A stretch of 64,000 nucleotides of DNA from assembly GCA_023255415.1 (NCBI GenBank), contig JALRIN010000008.1, forward strand, positions 26,637-90,636, given 5' to 3'. The stretch comes from Cypionkella sp. (GTDB taxonomy: Bacteria; Pseudomonadota; Alphaproteobacteria; Rhodobacterales; Rhodobacteraceae). This document shows, one piece after another, positions 34,113 to 43,121 of the stretch; the stretch's first letter is position 1; each line of letters opens with the position of its first letter. The notes under the pieces were generated by a model. The model was not told the origin of the DNA. It did not search any database and saw only the letters and a list, made by a program, of their open reading frames with translations. The position numbers and the translations under genes were made by a program.

Positions 34113-34835
34113 CTAGTTTTTGGGCAAAAGCAATGCCAAGAGGCGGCTGCGCGCTTCGGGCAGGGGTTTGCCGTTCAGCAAAGGCTCGAAGCCTTTGGTC
34201 AGAAAATGGCTTGTCAGCGCAAAGCCTTGCGCCAATTCCACAGGCGTTGCTGGCCCCTGCCCCAGCAGCATCGGCGGCAGCGGCAGCAGGCGCGCAGCCC
34301 ATTCCCCCGCCGCCCCGCGCGACACTGCGCGTCCGGTTTTCGGGCTGACAAAGGCCAGATCTTCACGACTGCCCGTCACCGCACAGCGCCGCAGATCCAG
34401 CGCAAAGCCCAGCTCTTCCAGCAGCTGCATTTCCCAGCGCAGATAGGTCAGCGGCCAATCGGCGCTGGCCTGCAAAGCATCCAACAAGCCGACCGAGGCG
34501 CGATACAACTGCGGATGTGGCTCGCGGTCGGGCAGGGCTATTTGCAACATCGCACAGGTGGCATTCAGCCCCGCAAGCGCCAACCGATCCGACAAAACCC
34601 CGGCACGGCTTTGCACAGGTTCCACCCGGTAGCTGCCAATCTGCTCGTCCAGCCGCGCGCGCCAAGTGACATCAACCTGCGTGCCGGGCTGCAAGGTCGC
34701 CGCCATCCGCCGCGACGCCCCGCCCCGCACCACGCCAGAATGCCGGCCATGCTGCGCGGTAAACACCTCGATGATCGCCGAGGTCTCGCCATGCAGGCGC
34801 ATCGACAAAACCGCCCCCTGATCGCGCCATTCCAT
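34113..34835 (-). CDS. recO: DNA repair protein RecO
   Basis: RecO works with RecR and RecF to load RecA on gapped DNA. The 240-residue product begins MEWRDQGAVLSMRLHGETSAI, the OB-fold opening of RecO, then GASRRMAATLQPGTQV and a helical C-terminal domain. The zinc-finger cysteines found in some RecO proteins are largely absent; only CAVTG remains in that region. It ends the rnc-era-DUF1491-recO run, which is typical for the group. Confidence 0.94.
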   Translation of the reverse strand: MEWRDQGAVLSMRLHGETSAIIEVFTAQHGRHSGVVRGGASRRMAATLQPGTQVDVTWRARLDEQIGSYRVEPVQSRAGVLSDRLALAGLNATCAMLQIALPDREPHPQLYRASVGLLDALQASADWPLTYLRWEMQLLEELGFALDLRRCAVTGSREDLAFVSPKTGRAVSRGAAGEWAARLLPLPPMLLGQGPATPVELAQGFALTSHFLTKGFEPLLNGKPLPEARSRLLALLLPKN

Positions 34836-34863
34836 CAGACACCCATCAGTTGCGGCTGCGCCA

Positions 34864-35196
34864 TCAGCTTAGACCCTCTTGATCCAGCAGAGTGCGACCT
34901 TGGCGGTCTTCCAACTCCAACACCCACAGATCAGGATCCCGCGCGCGCTGCCGCTGCAACAGCGCGTCAACCTCTGGCTCTGGCCCTTCGGCCAAGGTCA
35001 CCCAAACCCGCGCATCTGCCATCAGGTCAAACGAGCGTTGAAAGGCGCGGGCTTGGCCGTTCAGCAAGGCCACTTTCACCAAAACTGCCCCCGCCGTCGC
35101 ATCGCCACGCGCAGTGACATAGACAGGAATATCCGCCAACCGCAAACGCGTCAGATAGGCCGAAACCCAAAGATCAGCGGTCAGCTTGGCGGTCAT
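34864..35196 (-). CDS. DUF1491 family protein
   Basis: This soluble 110-residue protein matches DUF1491, a family restricted mostly to alphaproteobacteria: LWVSAYLTRLRLADIPVYV at the N-terminus, then VALLNGQARAFQRS and DPDLWVLELEDRQGRTLL. Its ATG overlaps the era stop by 4 bases, so it is translated with era. No activity is known. Confidence 0.88.
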   Translation of the reverse strand: MTAKLTADLWVSAYLTRLRLADIPVYVTARGDATAGAVLVKVALLNGQARAFQRSFDLMADARVWVTLAEGPEPEVDALLQRQRARDPDLWVLELEDRQGRTLLDQEGLS

Positions 35197-36152
35197 GCGT
35201 CGCCGTCTTTATACTCCAGCCCCATTTCGGAATAGCGCTCGGGCTCGTTTTCCCAATTCGGGCGGACTTTGACCTGCAAGAACAAATGCACGGTGCGGTC
35301 CAGAAACTCGGAGATCTCGGCGCGGGCAGATTGCCCGATCGCCTTGATGGTCTCGCCCTTATTGCCCAAGACAATGCCCTTGTGACCATCGCGGCCAACG
35401 TAGACGATCTGATCAATCCGGGTCGAGCCGTCTTTCTTATCGTGCCAAGCCTCGGTTTCCACCGTCAGCTGATAGGGCAGCTCTTCGTGCAGACGCAGGG
35501 TCAGCTTTTCGCGCGTGATTTCAGCCGCGATCAGCCGCATCGGCAGATCGGCGATCTGATCTTCGGGATAGAACCAAGGGCCCGCCGGGATCTGGCTGGC
35601 CAGCCAGCTGCGCAGATCCTGCACACCATAGCCCTTTTCGGCCGAGATCATAAAGGTCTTCACAAAGGGATAGGCCTCGTTCAGCTTTTCAGCCATCGCC
35701 AGCAAAACATCGGCCTTCACGCGGTCAATTTTGTTGATGGCCAGTGCGACAGGGCGATCTTTTGGCAGCTCGTCGCGCATCCGGTCAACGATGCTTTGCG
35801 CGCCTTCGGTCAGGCCGCGGTGCGCTTCGATCAAGAACACGATCACATCGGCATCAGTGGCCCCGCCCCAGGCCGCCTTGACCATCGCGCGATCCAACCG
35901 GCGCTTGGTGCGGAAAATACCGGGGGTGTCGACAAAAACGATCTGCGCGGCCCCCTCCATCGCCACGCCCCGAATCCGGGTGCGGGTGGTCTGCACCTTA
36001 TGCGTCACAATCGAGACCTTGGCCCCCACCATGCGGTTCAGCAGGGTCGATTTGCCGGCATTCGGCTCGCCAATCAGGGCGACAAAGCCCGCGCGGGTGG
36101 CTTGGGCCGCTGCAATCTGCTCGGGCGTCGGGGTTTGGGCGTCGTCAGTCAT
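35193..36152 (-). CDS. era: GTPase Era
   Basis: Era binds the 3' end of 16S rRNA and assists 30S maturation. The 319-residue product has the G motifs GEPNAGKSTL (G1), DTPGIF (G3) and NKID (G4), and a C-terminal KH domain with YVGRDGHKGIVLGNKGETIK. The start at 36152 overlaps the end of rnc by 8 bases; an upstream in-frame start at 36242 would lie deep inside rnc and is unlikely. Confidence 0.97.
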   Translation of the reverse strand: MTDDAQTPTPEQIAAAQATRAGFVALIGEPNAGKSTLLNRMVGAKVSIVTHKVQTTRTRIRGVAMEGAAQIVFVDTPGIFRTKRRLDRAMVKAAWGGATDADVIVFLIEAHRGLTEGAQSIVDRMRDELPKDRPVALAINKIDRVKADVLLAMAEKLNEAYPFVKTFMISAEKGYGVQDLRSWLASQIPAGPWFYPEDQIADLPMRLIAAEITREKLTLRLHEELPYQLTVETEAWHDKKDGSTRIDQIVYVGRDGHKGIVLGNKGETIKAIGQSARAEISEFLDRTVHLFLQVKVRPNWENEPERYSEMGLEYKDGDA

Positions 36153-36834
36153 CTGTCTTCTCCATCCGGGCCAAAAGGGCGCGGGCTGCGGCTTGTTCGG
36201 CCACACGTTTCGATCCGGCGCGAGAGGATTCTGCCTCGCCATTGGTCAGCTGCACCTTCACGGTGAAAATCGGCTGGTGGTCCGGGCCTTCGCGGCCCTC
36301 TTCGGTATAGGCTGGCGGCGGCATCCCCCGCGCCTGCGCCCATTCTTGTAACGAGGTTTTCGGATCGCGTGCGTCTTGTTCCACCTTGCCGATACGCGGC
36401 CCCCAAAGCCGCAGCACCAGCGCGCGCGCCGCGTCAAAGCCGCCGTCGATATAAACGGCAGCAATCACCGCCTCCATCGCATCGCCCAGCAAAGCCTCTT
36501 TGCGCCGCCCCCCCGACAGCATTTCCGACCGCCCCAGCTTTAGCACATCGCCAAGACCGACATCGCGCGCCACTTCGGCACAGGTTTCCTTGCGCACCAA
36601 AGCGTTAAAACGCGGCGCAAGCTGGCCCTCCGAGGCAGAGGTGTCCGCCTCCAACAACGCTTCGGACATCACCAGCCCCAACACCCGGTCGCCCAAAAAC
36701 TCCAGCCGCTGATTGTCGGGCCGTGTCGGCGAAGAGATCGAAGCATGCGTGACCGCACGCAGCAACATCTCGGGGTTGCGGAACGGATAGCCGATGCGGG
36801 CTTCAAAGTTTTTCAGATCCGCCGACAGCCTCAT
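36145..36834 (-). CDS. rnc: Ribonuclease III
   Basis: RNase III cuts double-stranded RNA in rRNA precursors and other transcripts. The 229-residue protein has the catalytic signature NQRLEFLGDRVLG, the second acidic cluster GDAMEAVIAAVYIDGG, and a C-terminal double-strand RNA-binding domain (KTSLQEWAQ to the AEQAAARALL helix). The signature has Gln where E. coli has Glu38; the metal-binding residues remain. It heads the rnc-era-DUF1491-recO run and is separated from upstream lepB by a terminator. Confidence 0.96.
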   Translation of the reverse strand: MRLSADLKNFEARIGYPFRNPEMLLRAVTHASISSPTRPDNQRLEFLGDRVLGLVMSEALLEADTSASEGQLAPRFNALVRKETCAEVARDVGLGDVLKLGRSEMLSGGRRKEALLGDAMEAVIAAVYIDGGFDAARALVLRLWGPRIGKVEQDARDPKTSLQEWAQARGMPPPAYTEEGREGPDHQPIFTVKVQLTNGEAESSRAGSKRVAEQAAARALLARMEKTDD

Positions 36835-36848
36835 AGCAGGCCTGCCGC

Positions 36849-36884
36849 AAAAATAAGCCAGCCCCGCGTGAACGGGGCTCGGCT
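36849..36884 (-). terminator. Terminator between lepB and rnc (minus strand)
   Basis: Reading the minus strand, an AGCCCCG/CGGGGCT stem with a 6-base loop, extended by GGCT/AGCC after a one-base bulge, is followed by TTATTTTTGC. It lies in the 89-base gap after lepB, so rnc either has its own promoter or is reached by read-through. Confidence 0.75.
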
Positions 36885-36923
36885 GTTCGCTAGGTCGGCT
36901 TTGGAAAATGCGCGCATGCCGGC

Positions 36924-37703
36924 TTATTCAACCGCTTTAAAGAAACGGTCGGCGCGCCAGGTCCAGAAATACAGCATCGAGGTTCCAGCCGAGGAAAAGA
37001 TAATGCGATCCGCGCGGCCGATCAGGTTGGCCGCCGGCACAAATCCGACGCCGCCGATGGCTTGGCTAAAGCGGCTGTCCTGGCTGTTGTCGCGGTTGTC
37101 GCCCATGAAGAAATACTCGCCTTCGGGCACGGTAAAGACATCGGTGTTATCGGCATAACCATTGTCTTCGATGTTCAGAACATCATGCACCACACCATTC
37201 GGCAGGGTTTCACGATAGCGCGAGCGGGTGCAGATCGACCCATCGCCCACCGCACCATTTTCGCAGCGCGGGCGGTTGCCCATCGGGCCTTGCGGACCCA
37301 TGATTTCTTCAAACTGGCCGTCCGGCACCTGCGGCGCTTCGGCGCCATTGATAAAGACAATGCCGCCTTTGATCTGAACCTTATCGCCGGGCAGGCCGAT
37401 CAACCGCTTGACGAAATCCGAGCCATTGACCGGATGGCGGAACACCACCACATCGCCGCGCGCAGGTTCAGACCCCAAAATCCGGCCAGAAATCGGGCAG
37501 ATCGAGAAAGGGCAGGAATATTTCGAATAGCCATAGGCCATCTTATTCACAAAGACGAAATCGCCGATCAGCAGGGTGTCTTTCATCGATTCCGACGGAA
37601 TCCAGAACGGTTGGAAAAACAGCGTGCGGAACACGCCCGCGATCAGCAGGGCGTAGACCACCGTCTTGATCGTGTCGACAATGCCGCCGTCGTTCTTTGC
37701 CAT
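36924..37703 (-). CDS. lepB: Signal peptidase I
   Basis: LepB cleaves signal peptides from exported proteins. The 259-residue product has one N-terminal membrane helix, the catalytic Ser39 in PSESMKDT, the general-base Lys99 in DFVKRLIGLPGD and the late GDNRDNSQDSR box. A Cys-containing insert (YSCPFSICP) sits between the first two motifs. AAGGAT precedes the ATG. Order acpS-lepB-rnc is typical of alphaproteobacteria. Confidence 0.96.
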   Translation of the reverse strand: MAKNDGGIVDTIKTVVYALLIAGVFRTLFFQPFWIPSESMKDTLLIGDFVFVNKMAYGYSKYSCPFSICPISGRILGSEPARGDVVVFRHPVNGSDFVKRLIGLPGDKVQIKGGIVFINGAEAPQVPDGQFEEIMGPQGPMGNRPRCENGAVGDGSICTRSRYRETLPNGVVHDVLNIEDNGYADNTDVFTVPEGEYFFMGDNRDNSQDSRFSQAIGGVGFVPAANLIGRADRIIFSSAGTSMLYFWTWRADRFFKAVE

Positions 37704-37756
37704 CTGGTCTTATCCTTCAAGGTTTGCGCGCTACATGCGCGCGCGCGCGTTTGGAG

Positions 37757-38170
37757 TCAAGTTCGGGCAGACTTGCGGCGCGCTTCGATCACCACGAAAG
37801 CCTGCGCCCAAGGGTGATCATCGGTCAAAGTCACGTGAAGAATGGCCTCGTGATCGGGCGGGGTCATCGCGGCCAACCGCTCTGCGGCCCAGCCGGTCAG
37901 CTGCATCACCGGCTGACCACTGGCCAAATTGCTGACCGCCATGTCTTTCCACGAAATCCCCATGGCAAGCCCGGTGCCCAGCGCCTTGGAACAGGCCTCT
38001 TTCGCGGCCCAACGCTTGGCATAGGTGGCGGCAATCGCGCGGGGGCGGCCTTCGGCCTTGCGCTGTTCGGCTGCGGTAAAAACCCGCGTCTTAAAGCGGT
38101 CGCCATGGCGCTCTAGCACAGCCGCAATGCGGTCGATATTGGCCAGATCGCTTCCAATGCCAAGGATCAT
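37757..38170 (-). CDS. acpS: Holo-[acyl-carrier-protein] synthase
   Basis: AcpS attaches 4'-phosphopantetheine from CoA to apo-ACP. The 137-residue protein has the metal-binding GIGSDLANIDRI (Asp8) and the Glu in RWAAKEACSKALGTG, both diagnostic for the family. AAAGGGC precedes the ATG. The 104 bases between pdxJ and acpS contain a large stem-loop array listed separately. Confidence 0.95.
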   Translation of the reverse strand: MILGIGSDLANIDRIAAVLERHGDRFKTRVFTAAEQRKAEGRPRAIAATYAKRWAAKEACSKALGTGLAMGISWKDMAVSNLASGQPVMQLTGWAAERLAAMTPPDHEAILHVTLTDDHPWAQAFVVIEARRKSART

Positions 38171-38211
38171 CCATTGCCCTTTGTCCCACTCGTTGTGAAA
38201 CCTAGCGGTCT

Positions 38212-38268
38212 GGCGTGACGCTGTCCAGCATCGGCTGGACAGCCTTGGCTGGTGCTGACCGTCACGCC
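38212..38268. repeat. Nested inverted repeats in the pdxJ-acpS gap
   Basis: An outer perfect 9-base stem, GGCGTGACG (38212-38220) with CGTCACGCC (38260-38268), encloses an inner 10-base stem GCTGTCCAGC/GCTGGACAGC (38220-38243, loop ATCG). No T-tract follows in either direction, so it is not a standard terminator. It fills most of the gap after pdxJ. Confidence 0.6.
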
Positions 38269-38274
38269 TTAACC

Positions 38275-39027
38275 CTATGCCTCGCGGGCGCGGTCCATCC
38301 GGCAGCGCATTTCCTCGATCGCAGGGCCAAGACCCAAGAACACCGCCTCGCCGATCAGGAAATGCCCGATGTTCAGCTCGCGCACCTCGGCAATCGCGGC
38401 AATCGGGGCGACATTGTCATAGGTCAGCCCGTGGCCTGCATGCACCTCAAGCCCCAAAGACTGCGCCAAAGCAGCAGCACGGCGCAGCGCGTCAAGTTCG
38501 GCCTCGGCCTCGGCCAGACGGTCTTCGGCGTGCAGATCGGAATAGTGGCCGGTGTGCAATTCCACCACCGCCGCGCCAATACGGGCCGAAGCCTCGATCT
38601 GGCGCGGATCATGGCCGATAAACATCGACACCCGGCAGCCCGCCGCCCGCATCGGCGCGATAAAACGCGCCAAGCGCGCTTCGTCCCCTGCCACATCCAG
38701 CCCGCCTTCGGTGGTGCGTTCTTCGCGCTTTTCCGGCACAAGGCAAACCGCATGCGGCTTCAGGCGCAGCACAATCGCCGCCATCTCATCGGTGGCGGCA
38801 CATTCGAAATTCAACGGAATGCTCAGGGCGGCGCGCAGTGCCTCCATATCGGCGTCGCGAATATGGCGGCGGTCTTCGCGCAGATGCGCGGTGATGCCAT
38901 CGGCACCCGCCGCTTCGGCCAAAAGTGCGGCGCGCAGCGGATCAGGCCAAGCCACGCCCCGCGCGTTGCGCAGGGTTGCGACGTGGTCAATATTCACGCC
39001 CAGTCGTTGCTTGCCAGCCAAAGTCAT
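38275..39027 (-). CDS. pdxJ: Pyridoxine 5'-phosphate synthase
   Basis: PdxJ condenses 3-amino-2-oxopropyl phosphate with deoxyxylulose 5-phosphate to make pyridoxine 5'-phosphate, the core of vitamin B6. The 250-residue product begins with the hallmark LGVNIDHVATLRNARG, then DGITAHLREDRRHI, ELHTGHYSD and HAGHGLTYDN, which line the barrel active site. CAGGAGATGGGGCG precedes the ATG. Linkage with acpS is a common arrangement. Confidence 0.96.
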   Translation of the reverse strand: MTLAGKQRLGVNIDHVATLRNARGVAWPDPLRAALLAEAAGADGITAHLREDRRHIRDADMEALRAALSIPLNFECAATDEMAAIVLRLKPHAVCLVPEKREERTTEGGLDVAGDEARLARFIAPMRAAGCRVSMFIGHDPRQIEASARIGAAVVELHTGHYSDLHAEDRLAEAEAELDALRRAAALAQSLGLEVHAGHGLTYDNVAPIAAIAEVRELNIGHFLIGEAVFLGLGPAIEEMRCRMDRAREA

Positions 39028-39051
39028 CGCCCCATCTCCTGTGAAAGCACG

Positions 39052-39753
39052 TTACACCCGATCGTCACCTTTGCGGGATTTCTCTGTCTTGTCGCCGCGA
39101 TGCTTTAACCTTGCGGCCGCCTCGGCCACAGTGGCGCGCAGCTTGTGCCGGCGGTCCTTGCGGTCTTCATGCTTGGCGGCGCGGGCCTTTTGATAGGCCT
39201 GCACCACAGGGATCGTCACATAATAAGCCGCCGCCGAAATCACCAATCCGGGCAGCAAAGCGCCAATGAAATACGGCACATAGATATCGTGCCAAAACCG
39301 GATCAGCCCCTGCCAATGCATGGTGTCGGTGGTGAAAATCGCCACAAAGTTATGCCAAAGATCAACGCCCGCATGGCCAAAGGCCCGCGCAATCGCCTCG
39401 GCGGTCAGCGGCGCTTCGACCCCAAGCAGCCAATGGCCAAGCGTCATCGCAAAAACCGCAAAGAACGGCGTGGTCACCGGATTGGTGTTAAACGTGCCCA
39501 GCAGCGCCGCCAAAAGATTGCCCCGCATCACCCGCGCAGCCGCCCAAGCGGCGACAAACTGCAATCCGGGCAGCGGCAGAAATCCGATCAGAAATCCGGC
39601 AAACACCCCGCGCGCAATGCGGTGCGGCTCGTCTGGCAAGCGGCGCATGCGGTGGATGACATAGCGGGTCGCGCGTTTAAATCCCCCCGAGGGGTAGACC
39701 ATCTCGCGCATCCAAGCGAGCCATCCAAGCGGTTCCCGGCGTTTAAAGACCAC
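39052..39753 (-). CDS. DUF2062 membrane protein
   Basis: This 233-residue protein carries the DUF2062 domain: IARGVFAGFLIGFLPLPGLQ followed by GNLLAALLGTFNTNPVTTPFF, with three to four membrane segments and a basic cytoplasmic C-terminal tail. Function is unknown. It lies between rsh and pdxJ on the same strand. Confidence 0.9.
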   Translation of the reverse strand: MVFKRREPLGWLAWMREMVYPSGGFKRATRYVIHRMRRLPDEPHRIARGVFAGFLIGFLPLPGLQFVAAWAAARVMRGNLLAALLGTFNTNPVTTPFFAVFAMTLGHWLLGVEAPLTAEAIARAFGHAGVDLWHNFVAIFTTDTMHWQGLIRFWHDIYVPYFIGALLPGLVISAAAYYVTIPVVQAYQKARAAKHEDRKDRRHKLRATVAEAAARLKHRGDKTEKSRKGDDRV

Positions 39754-39796
39754 TGTGGTCAGTCCTTCCTTTCCCCAGCACCCGCAGAAAGCGGCG

Positions 39797-41917
39797 TCAG
39801 GGTTTGCGTGTCAGATCACGATGTCGCGAAACTTGGGCCACATCTGTTTCAGCCTCTAGGGCTGTCATCACCATGTGCAAATGTTCAACGTCGCGCAAGT
39901 CCACGTCAATGATAAGTCTGTAAAAATCTGGTTTACGTTCTGTGAAACGCAGGTCAGATATATTCGCCTTTTGCTCGCCGACAAGGGTGCAGATCCGCCC
40001 CAAGACCCCCGCGTCATTCGAGATCGCAACATCAAGGCTGACGGTATTCACCGCAGCATGGCGGCCCTGATCCCAATGCAGATCGACCCAGCGGTTGGGC
40101 TGTTCTTCGAATTCTTCCAAAGCCGGGCAATCAATCGCGTGCAACAGCACGCCCTGCCCGCGATAGCTGATGCCGACAATGCGTTCGCCCGGCAGCGGCT
40201 GGCAGCAATTGGCCCGCCGAAAGGTCTGATCATCCGACAGGCCCAGCACAGCGCGGGTGGCACTGATCTCGGATTCCTGGGTCATCGCAAGCTCGGGGTA
40301 AAGTGTCGCCACCACCTTGCGCGCGGTCAACTCGGCCGAGCCAAGCCCCGCCAGCAGATCGTTTTCATCGCTAAAGCCAAGGATTTTTGCCGCCGTCCGC
40401 ATCGCCTTATCGGTGGCTTTCTTGCCAACATGTTCAAAGGCGGCGCGCGCCAGCTCTTGGCCCAAACGCACGAAACGGCTGCGGTCTTCTTCGCGCAAAG
40501 ACCGCCGGATCGCCGCCTTTGCGCGGCCCGTCGAGACGATGTCGATCCAAGATGACTGCGGCTTTTGGCCCTCGGCGGTGATGATTTCCACCGATTGGCC
40601 ATTCTTCAACCGCGTCCACAGCGGCACGCGAATGCCGTCAACCTTGGCCGAAACACAGGAATTGCCGATACGGGTGTGAATCGAATAGGCGTAATCCAAC
40701 GGCGTCGCCCCGCGCGGCAACTGAATGACATCACCCTTGGGCGTAAAGCAAAACACCTGATCGGAATACATTTCCAATTTGACGTTTTCCAAAAACTCGG
40801 CGTGATCGCCCTCGTCCAACCTTTCGGTCATCGAGGAAATCCACTTGGCCGGATCAACCGCAAAGGGGTTCTTGGCGCGCACGCCTTCGCGGTAGGCCCA
40901 ATGCGCGGCCACACCGGCTTCGGCGACCTCATGCATCTCGCGGGTGCGGATCTGCACTTCGACCCGCTTGCCATCGCGCCCCGAAACCGTGGTGTGGATC
41001 GAGCGGTAACCGTTTGATTTCGGCTGGCTGATATAATCCTTGAACCGCCCCGGCACCGCGCGCCAGCGTTGGTGGATCACGCCCAAAATCCGGTAGCAAT
41101 CGGCAACCGAGCCGCAAATCACGCGAAAGCCATAGATGTCAGACAGCCGCGAAAACGCGAGGTCTTTTTCCTGCATCTTGCGCCAGATCGAATAGGGCTT
41201 TTTGGCGCGACCATAAACATCGGCCTCCAGACTGACCTTATCCAACTCCGAGCGAATATCGGCGGTGATCTGATGCACCACATCGCCCGATTCGCGCTGC
41301 AGCATCAAAAAGCGGCGGATGATCGAATTGCGCGCCTCGGGGTTGATGACGCGAAACGACAGATCTTCCAGCTCTTCGCGCATCCATTGCATCCCCATGC
41401 GGCCGGCCAAAGGCGCATAGATTTCCATGGTTTCGCGGGCTTTTTGGATCTGCTTTTCGGGGCGCATCGATTTGATCGTGCGCATATTGTGCAAACGGTC
41501 GGCCAGTTTGACCAAGATCACCCGCAGGTCTTTCGACATCGCCATGAACAGCTTGCGAAAGTTCTCGGCCTGTTGCGATTCGGTATTGGACAGCTGCAAA
41601 TTGGTCAGCTTGGTGACGCCGTCGACCAGCTCTGCCACTTCTTCGCCAAACAGCTTTGACACCTCGGCATAGGTCGATTTGGTGTCTTCAATGGTATCAT
41701 GCAAAAGCGCCGTGATGATGGTTGCATCATCCAGCTGCTGTTCTGTCAAAATCGCCGCAACCGCGACCGGATGGGTGAAATAGGGCTCGCCAGATTTGCG
41801 AAACTGCCCCTCATGCATCGCCATGCCGTAATCATAGGCGCGGCTGATCAGATCTGCATTGGCACGGGGATTGTAGTTGTGGACAAGGGCGATGAGGTCT
41901 TCTACGTCGATCATCAT
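39797..41917 (-). CDS. rsh: Bifunctional (p)ppGpp synthetase/hydrolase (RSH)
   Basis: This enzyme makes and degrades the stringent-response alarmone. The 706-residue protein has an HD hydrolase domain with LLHDTIEDT, a synthetase domain with SKPKSNGYRSIHT-type sequence (here QPKSNGYRSIHT), a TGS domain with FTPKGDVIQLPRGATPLDYAY and a C-terminal ACT domain. Both catalytic halves look intact. The start is ATG at 41917 or 41914; a GTG at 41920 is also in frame. It follows rpoZ with a 39-base gap, the usual rpoZ-rsh pair. Confidence 0.96.
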   Translation of the reverse strand: MMIDVEDLIALVHNYNPRANADLISRAYDYGMAMHEGQFRKSGEPYFTHPVAVAAILTEQQLDDATIITALLHDTIEDTKSTYAEVSKLFGEEVAELVDGVTKLTNLQLSNTESQQAENFRKLFMAMSKDLRVILVKLADRLHNMRTIKSMRPEKQIQKARETMEIYAPLAGRMGMQWMREELEDLSFRVINPEARNSIIRRFLMLQRESGDVVHQITADIRSELDKVSLEADVYGRAKKPYSIWRKMQEKDLAFSRLSDIYGFRVICGSVADCYRILGVIHQRWRAVPGRFKDYISQPKSNGYRSIHTTVSGRDGKRVEVQIRTREMHEVAEAGVAAHWAYREGVRAKNPFAVDPAKWISSMTERLDEGDHAEFLENVKLEMYSDQVFCFTPKGDVIQLPRGATPLDYAYSIHTRIGNSCVSAKVDGIRVPLWTRLKNGQSVEIITAEGQKPQSSWIDIVSTGRAKAAIRRSLREEDRSRFVRLGQELARAAFEHVGKKATDKAMRTAAKILGFSDENDLLAGLGSAELTARKVVATLYPELAMTQESEISATRAVLGLSDDQTFRRANCCQPLPGERIVGISYRGQGVLLHAIDCPALEEFEEQPNRWVDLHWDQGRHAAVNTVSLDVAISNDAGVLGRICTLVGEQKANISDLRFTERKPDFYRLIIDVDLRDVEHLHMVMTALEAETDVAQVSRHRDLTRKP

Positions 41918-41956
41918 CACCGCCCCTGTGGCCGGAAATTCAGCAATTTCCTGATA

Positions 41957-42310
41957 TTACAGCTCGCCTTGTGCTTCCATAAGCGCACGCAGCAATTTCT
42001 CTTCAGACATATCATCCTGCATCGGACGATCAACTTCGCCCGACATCAGAAGCGCCATTTGGTCTTCTTCAGGCTCGTCAACCTCGATCTGGGTCTGATA
42101 GCTTTCGATCATCCGCTCGCGCAGAGTATCAGCAAGCTGAGTTTCATCCGCGATCTCGCGCAGGGCGACAACCGGGTTTTTGTCGTTATCGCGATCCACG
42201 GTTGGCAAATCGCCAGCCTGAATTTCGCGGGCGCGGTGCGCGGCCAGCATAACCAGTTCGAACCGGTTCGGGACTTTGTCAACGCAATCTTCAACCGTCA
42301 CGCGGGCCAT
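41957..42310 (-). CDS. rpoZ: RNA polymerase omega subunit
   Basis: Omega stabilises the beta-prime subunit and, in many proteobacteria, helps bind ppGpp. The 117-residue product begins MARVTVEDCVDKVPNRFELV, the canonical omega opening, with AAHRAREI and the NPVVALREIAD block. Its position just before rsh fits the stringent response link. Confidence 0.96.
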   Translation of the reverse strand: MARVTVEDCVDKVPNRFELVMLAAHRAREIQAGDLPTVDRDNDKNPVVALREIADETQLADTLRERMIESYQTQIEVDEPEEDQMALLMSGEVDRPMQDDMSEEKLLRALMEAQGEL

Positions 42311-42384
42311 GAAAGACTCCAGTAGGGATGGGGGCTTTGGAAGCGCCTATTTAGGACCGATGTCGCGGATTGACAAGTGCATAA

Positions 42385-42981
42385 TCAAACAGATGCGTCA
42401 GAAGCTGCCGCCACCACCTCGGCACGCGCCGCATCTGTCAGCGCGGCCAGCATCTGAACCACCGTCAGCCCCAAGACCGGATGCCGCCAGTCAGGCGCCA
42501 CATCGGCCATCGGCACCAAGACAAAGCCGCGATCTTGCAAACGCGGATGCGGCAAGATCAACTGGTCAGGCGCAAGCCGGCTTTGCGCCTCGGGTGGCAG
42601 ACCCTGCCAATGGCGAAACCCCGCCAGATCGGGGGCCACCTCGTCGCCCAGTGCGATCAGATCCATATCCAGCGTGCGCCCCGCCCAGCGGGTGCTGCGT
42701 GCGCGGCCAAACTTTGCCTCAATCTGGTGCAACAAAGCCAGCACCTGCAGCGCCGTCATCTGCGCGGGCACCCCGACTCGCACCACCGCATTGATATAGT
42801 CCGGCCCCGCCCCCGCCGGAAAGCAAGGCGTGTGGTAAAGCCTGCTTGCCACCGCGGGTTGCAGCCCCAGCGCGGCTAGGCAATCTATTGCTTGCGTTAA
42901 GATTTTCTTGGGCGGAATTTCACCGAAATCTTGGTTTGACCCCAGGGCGATGATAGCATTTCGGTCTTGTGGAGTAGTCAT
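42385..42981 (-). CDS. folK: 2-amino-4-hydroxy-6-hydroxymethyldihydropteridine diphosphokinase
   Basis: FolK pyrophosphorylates 6-hydroxymethyl-dihydropterin in folate synthesis. The 198-residue protein has the opening ALGSN, the YHTPCFPAGAGPDYINAVV substrate region, and the signature RWAGRTLDMDLIALG carrying the two magnesium-binding Asp residues, then LPHPRLQDRGFVLVP. It is divergent from the NYN-domain gene. Its start codon lies inside a long-range inverted repeat described separately. Confidence 0.95.
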   Translation of the reverse strand: MTTPQDRNAIIALGSNQDFGEIPPKKILTQAIDCLAALGLQPAVASRLYHTPCFPAGAGPDYINAVVRVGVPAQMTALQVLALLHQIEAKFGRARSTRWAGRTLDMDLIALGDEVAPDLAGFRHWQGLPPEAQSRLAPDQLILPHPRLQDRGFVLVPMADVAPDWRHPVLGLTVVQMLAALTDAARAEVVAAASDASV

Positions 42982-43033
42982 ATTAAGGCTTTCGTATAGA
43001 GGTTATTGATCGGCGAATTAGCCGAATGCTATC
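42952..43033. repeat. Inverted repeat bracketing the folK start
   Basis: GATAGCATTTCGG (42952-42964, inside the folK 5' coding end) is complementary to CCGAATGCTATC (43022-43033), with one bulged base and 57 bases between. A small hairpin CGGC-GAATTA-GCCG (43011-43024) overlaps the right arm. On a folK transcript that begins upstream, the arms could close around the ribosome site. Confidence 0.5.
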
Positions 43034-43121
43034 AGGCCTTCCAGCCGACGCCCTCATAGCTTTCTTGATTTTACTGCATCGAAGATGGTTTCGCGCACAA
43101 GTTATTTCGAAGGGACCGAAG

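Noticed and set aside
38212..38268. Reading the nested stems as a rho-independent terminator
   Set aside because: Neither strand has a T-tract after the stems; kept only as a structured repeat.
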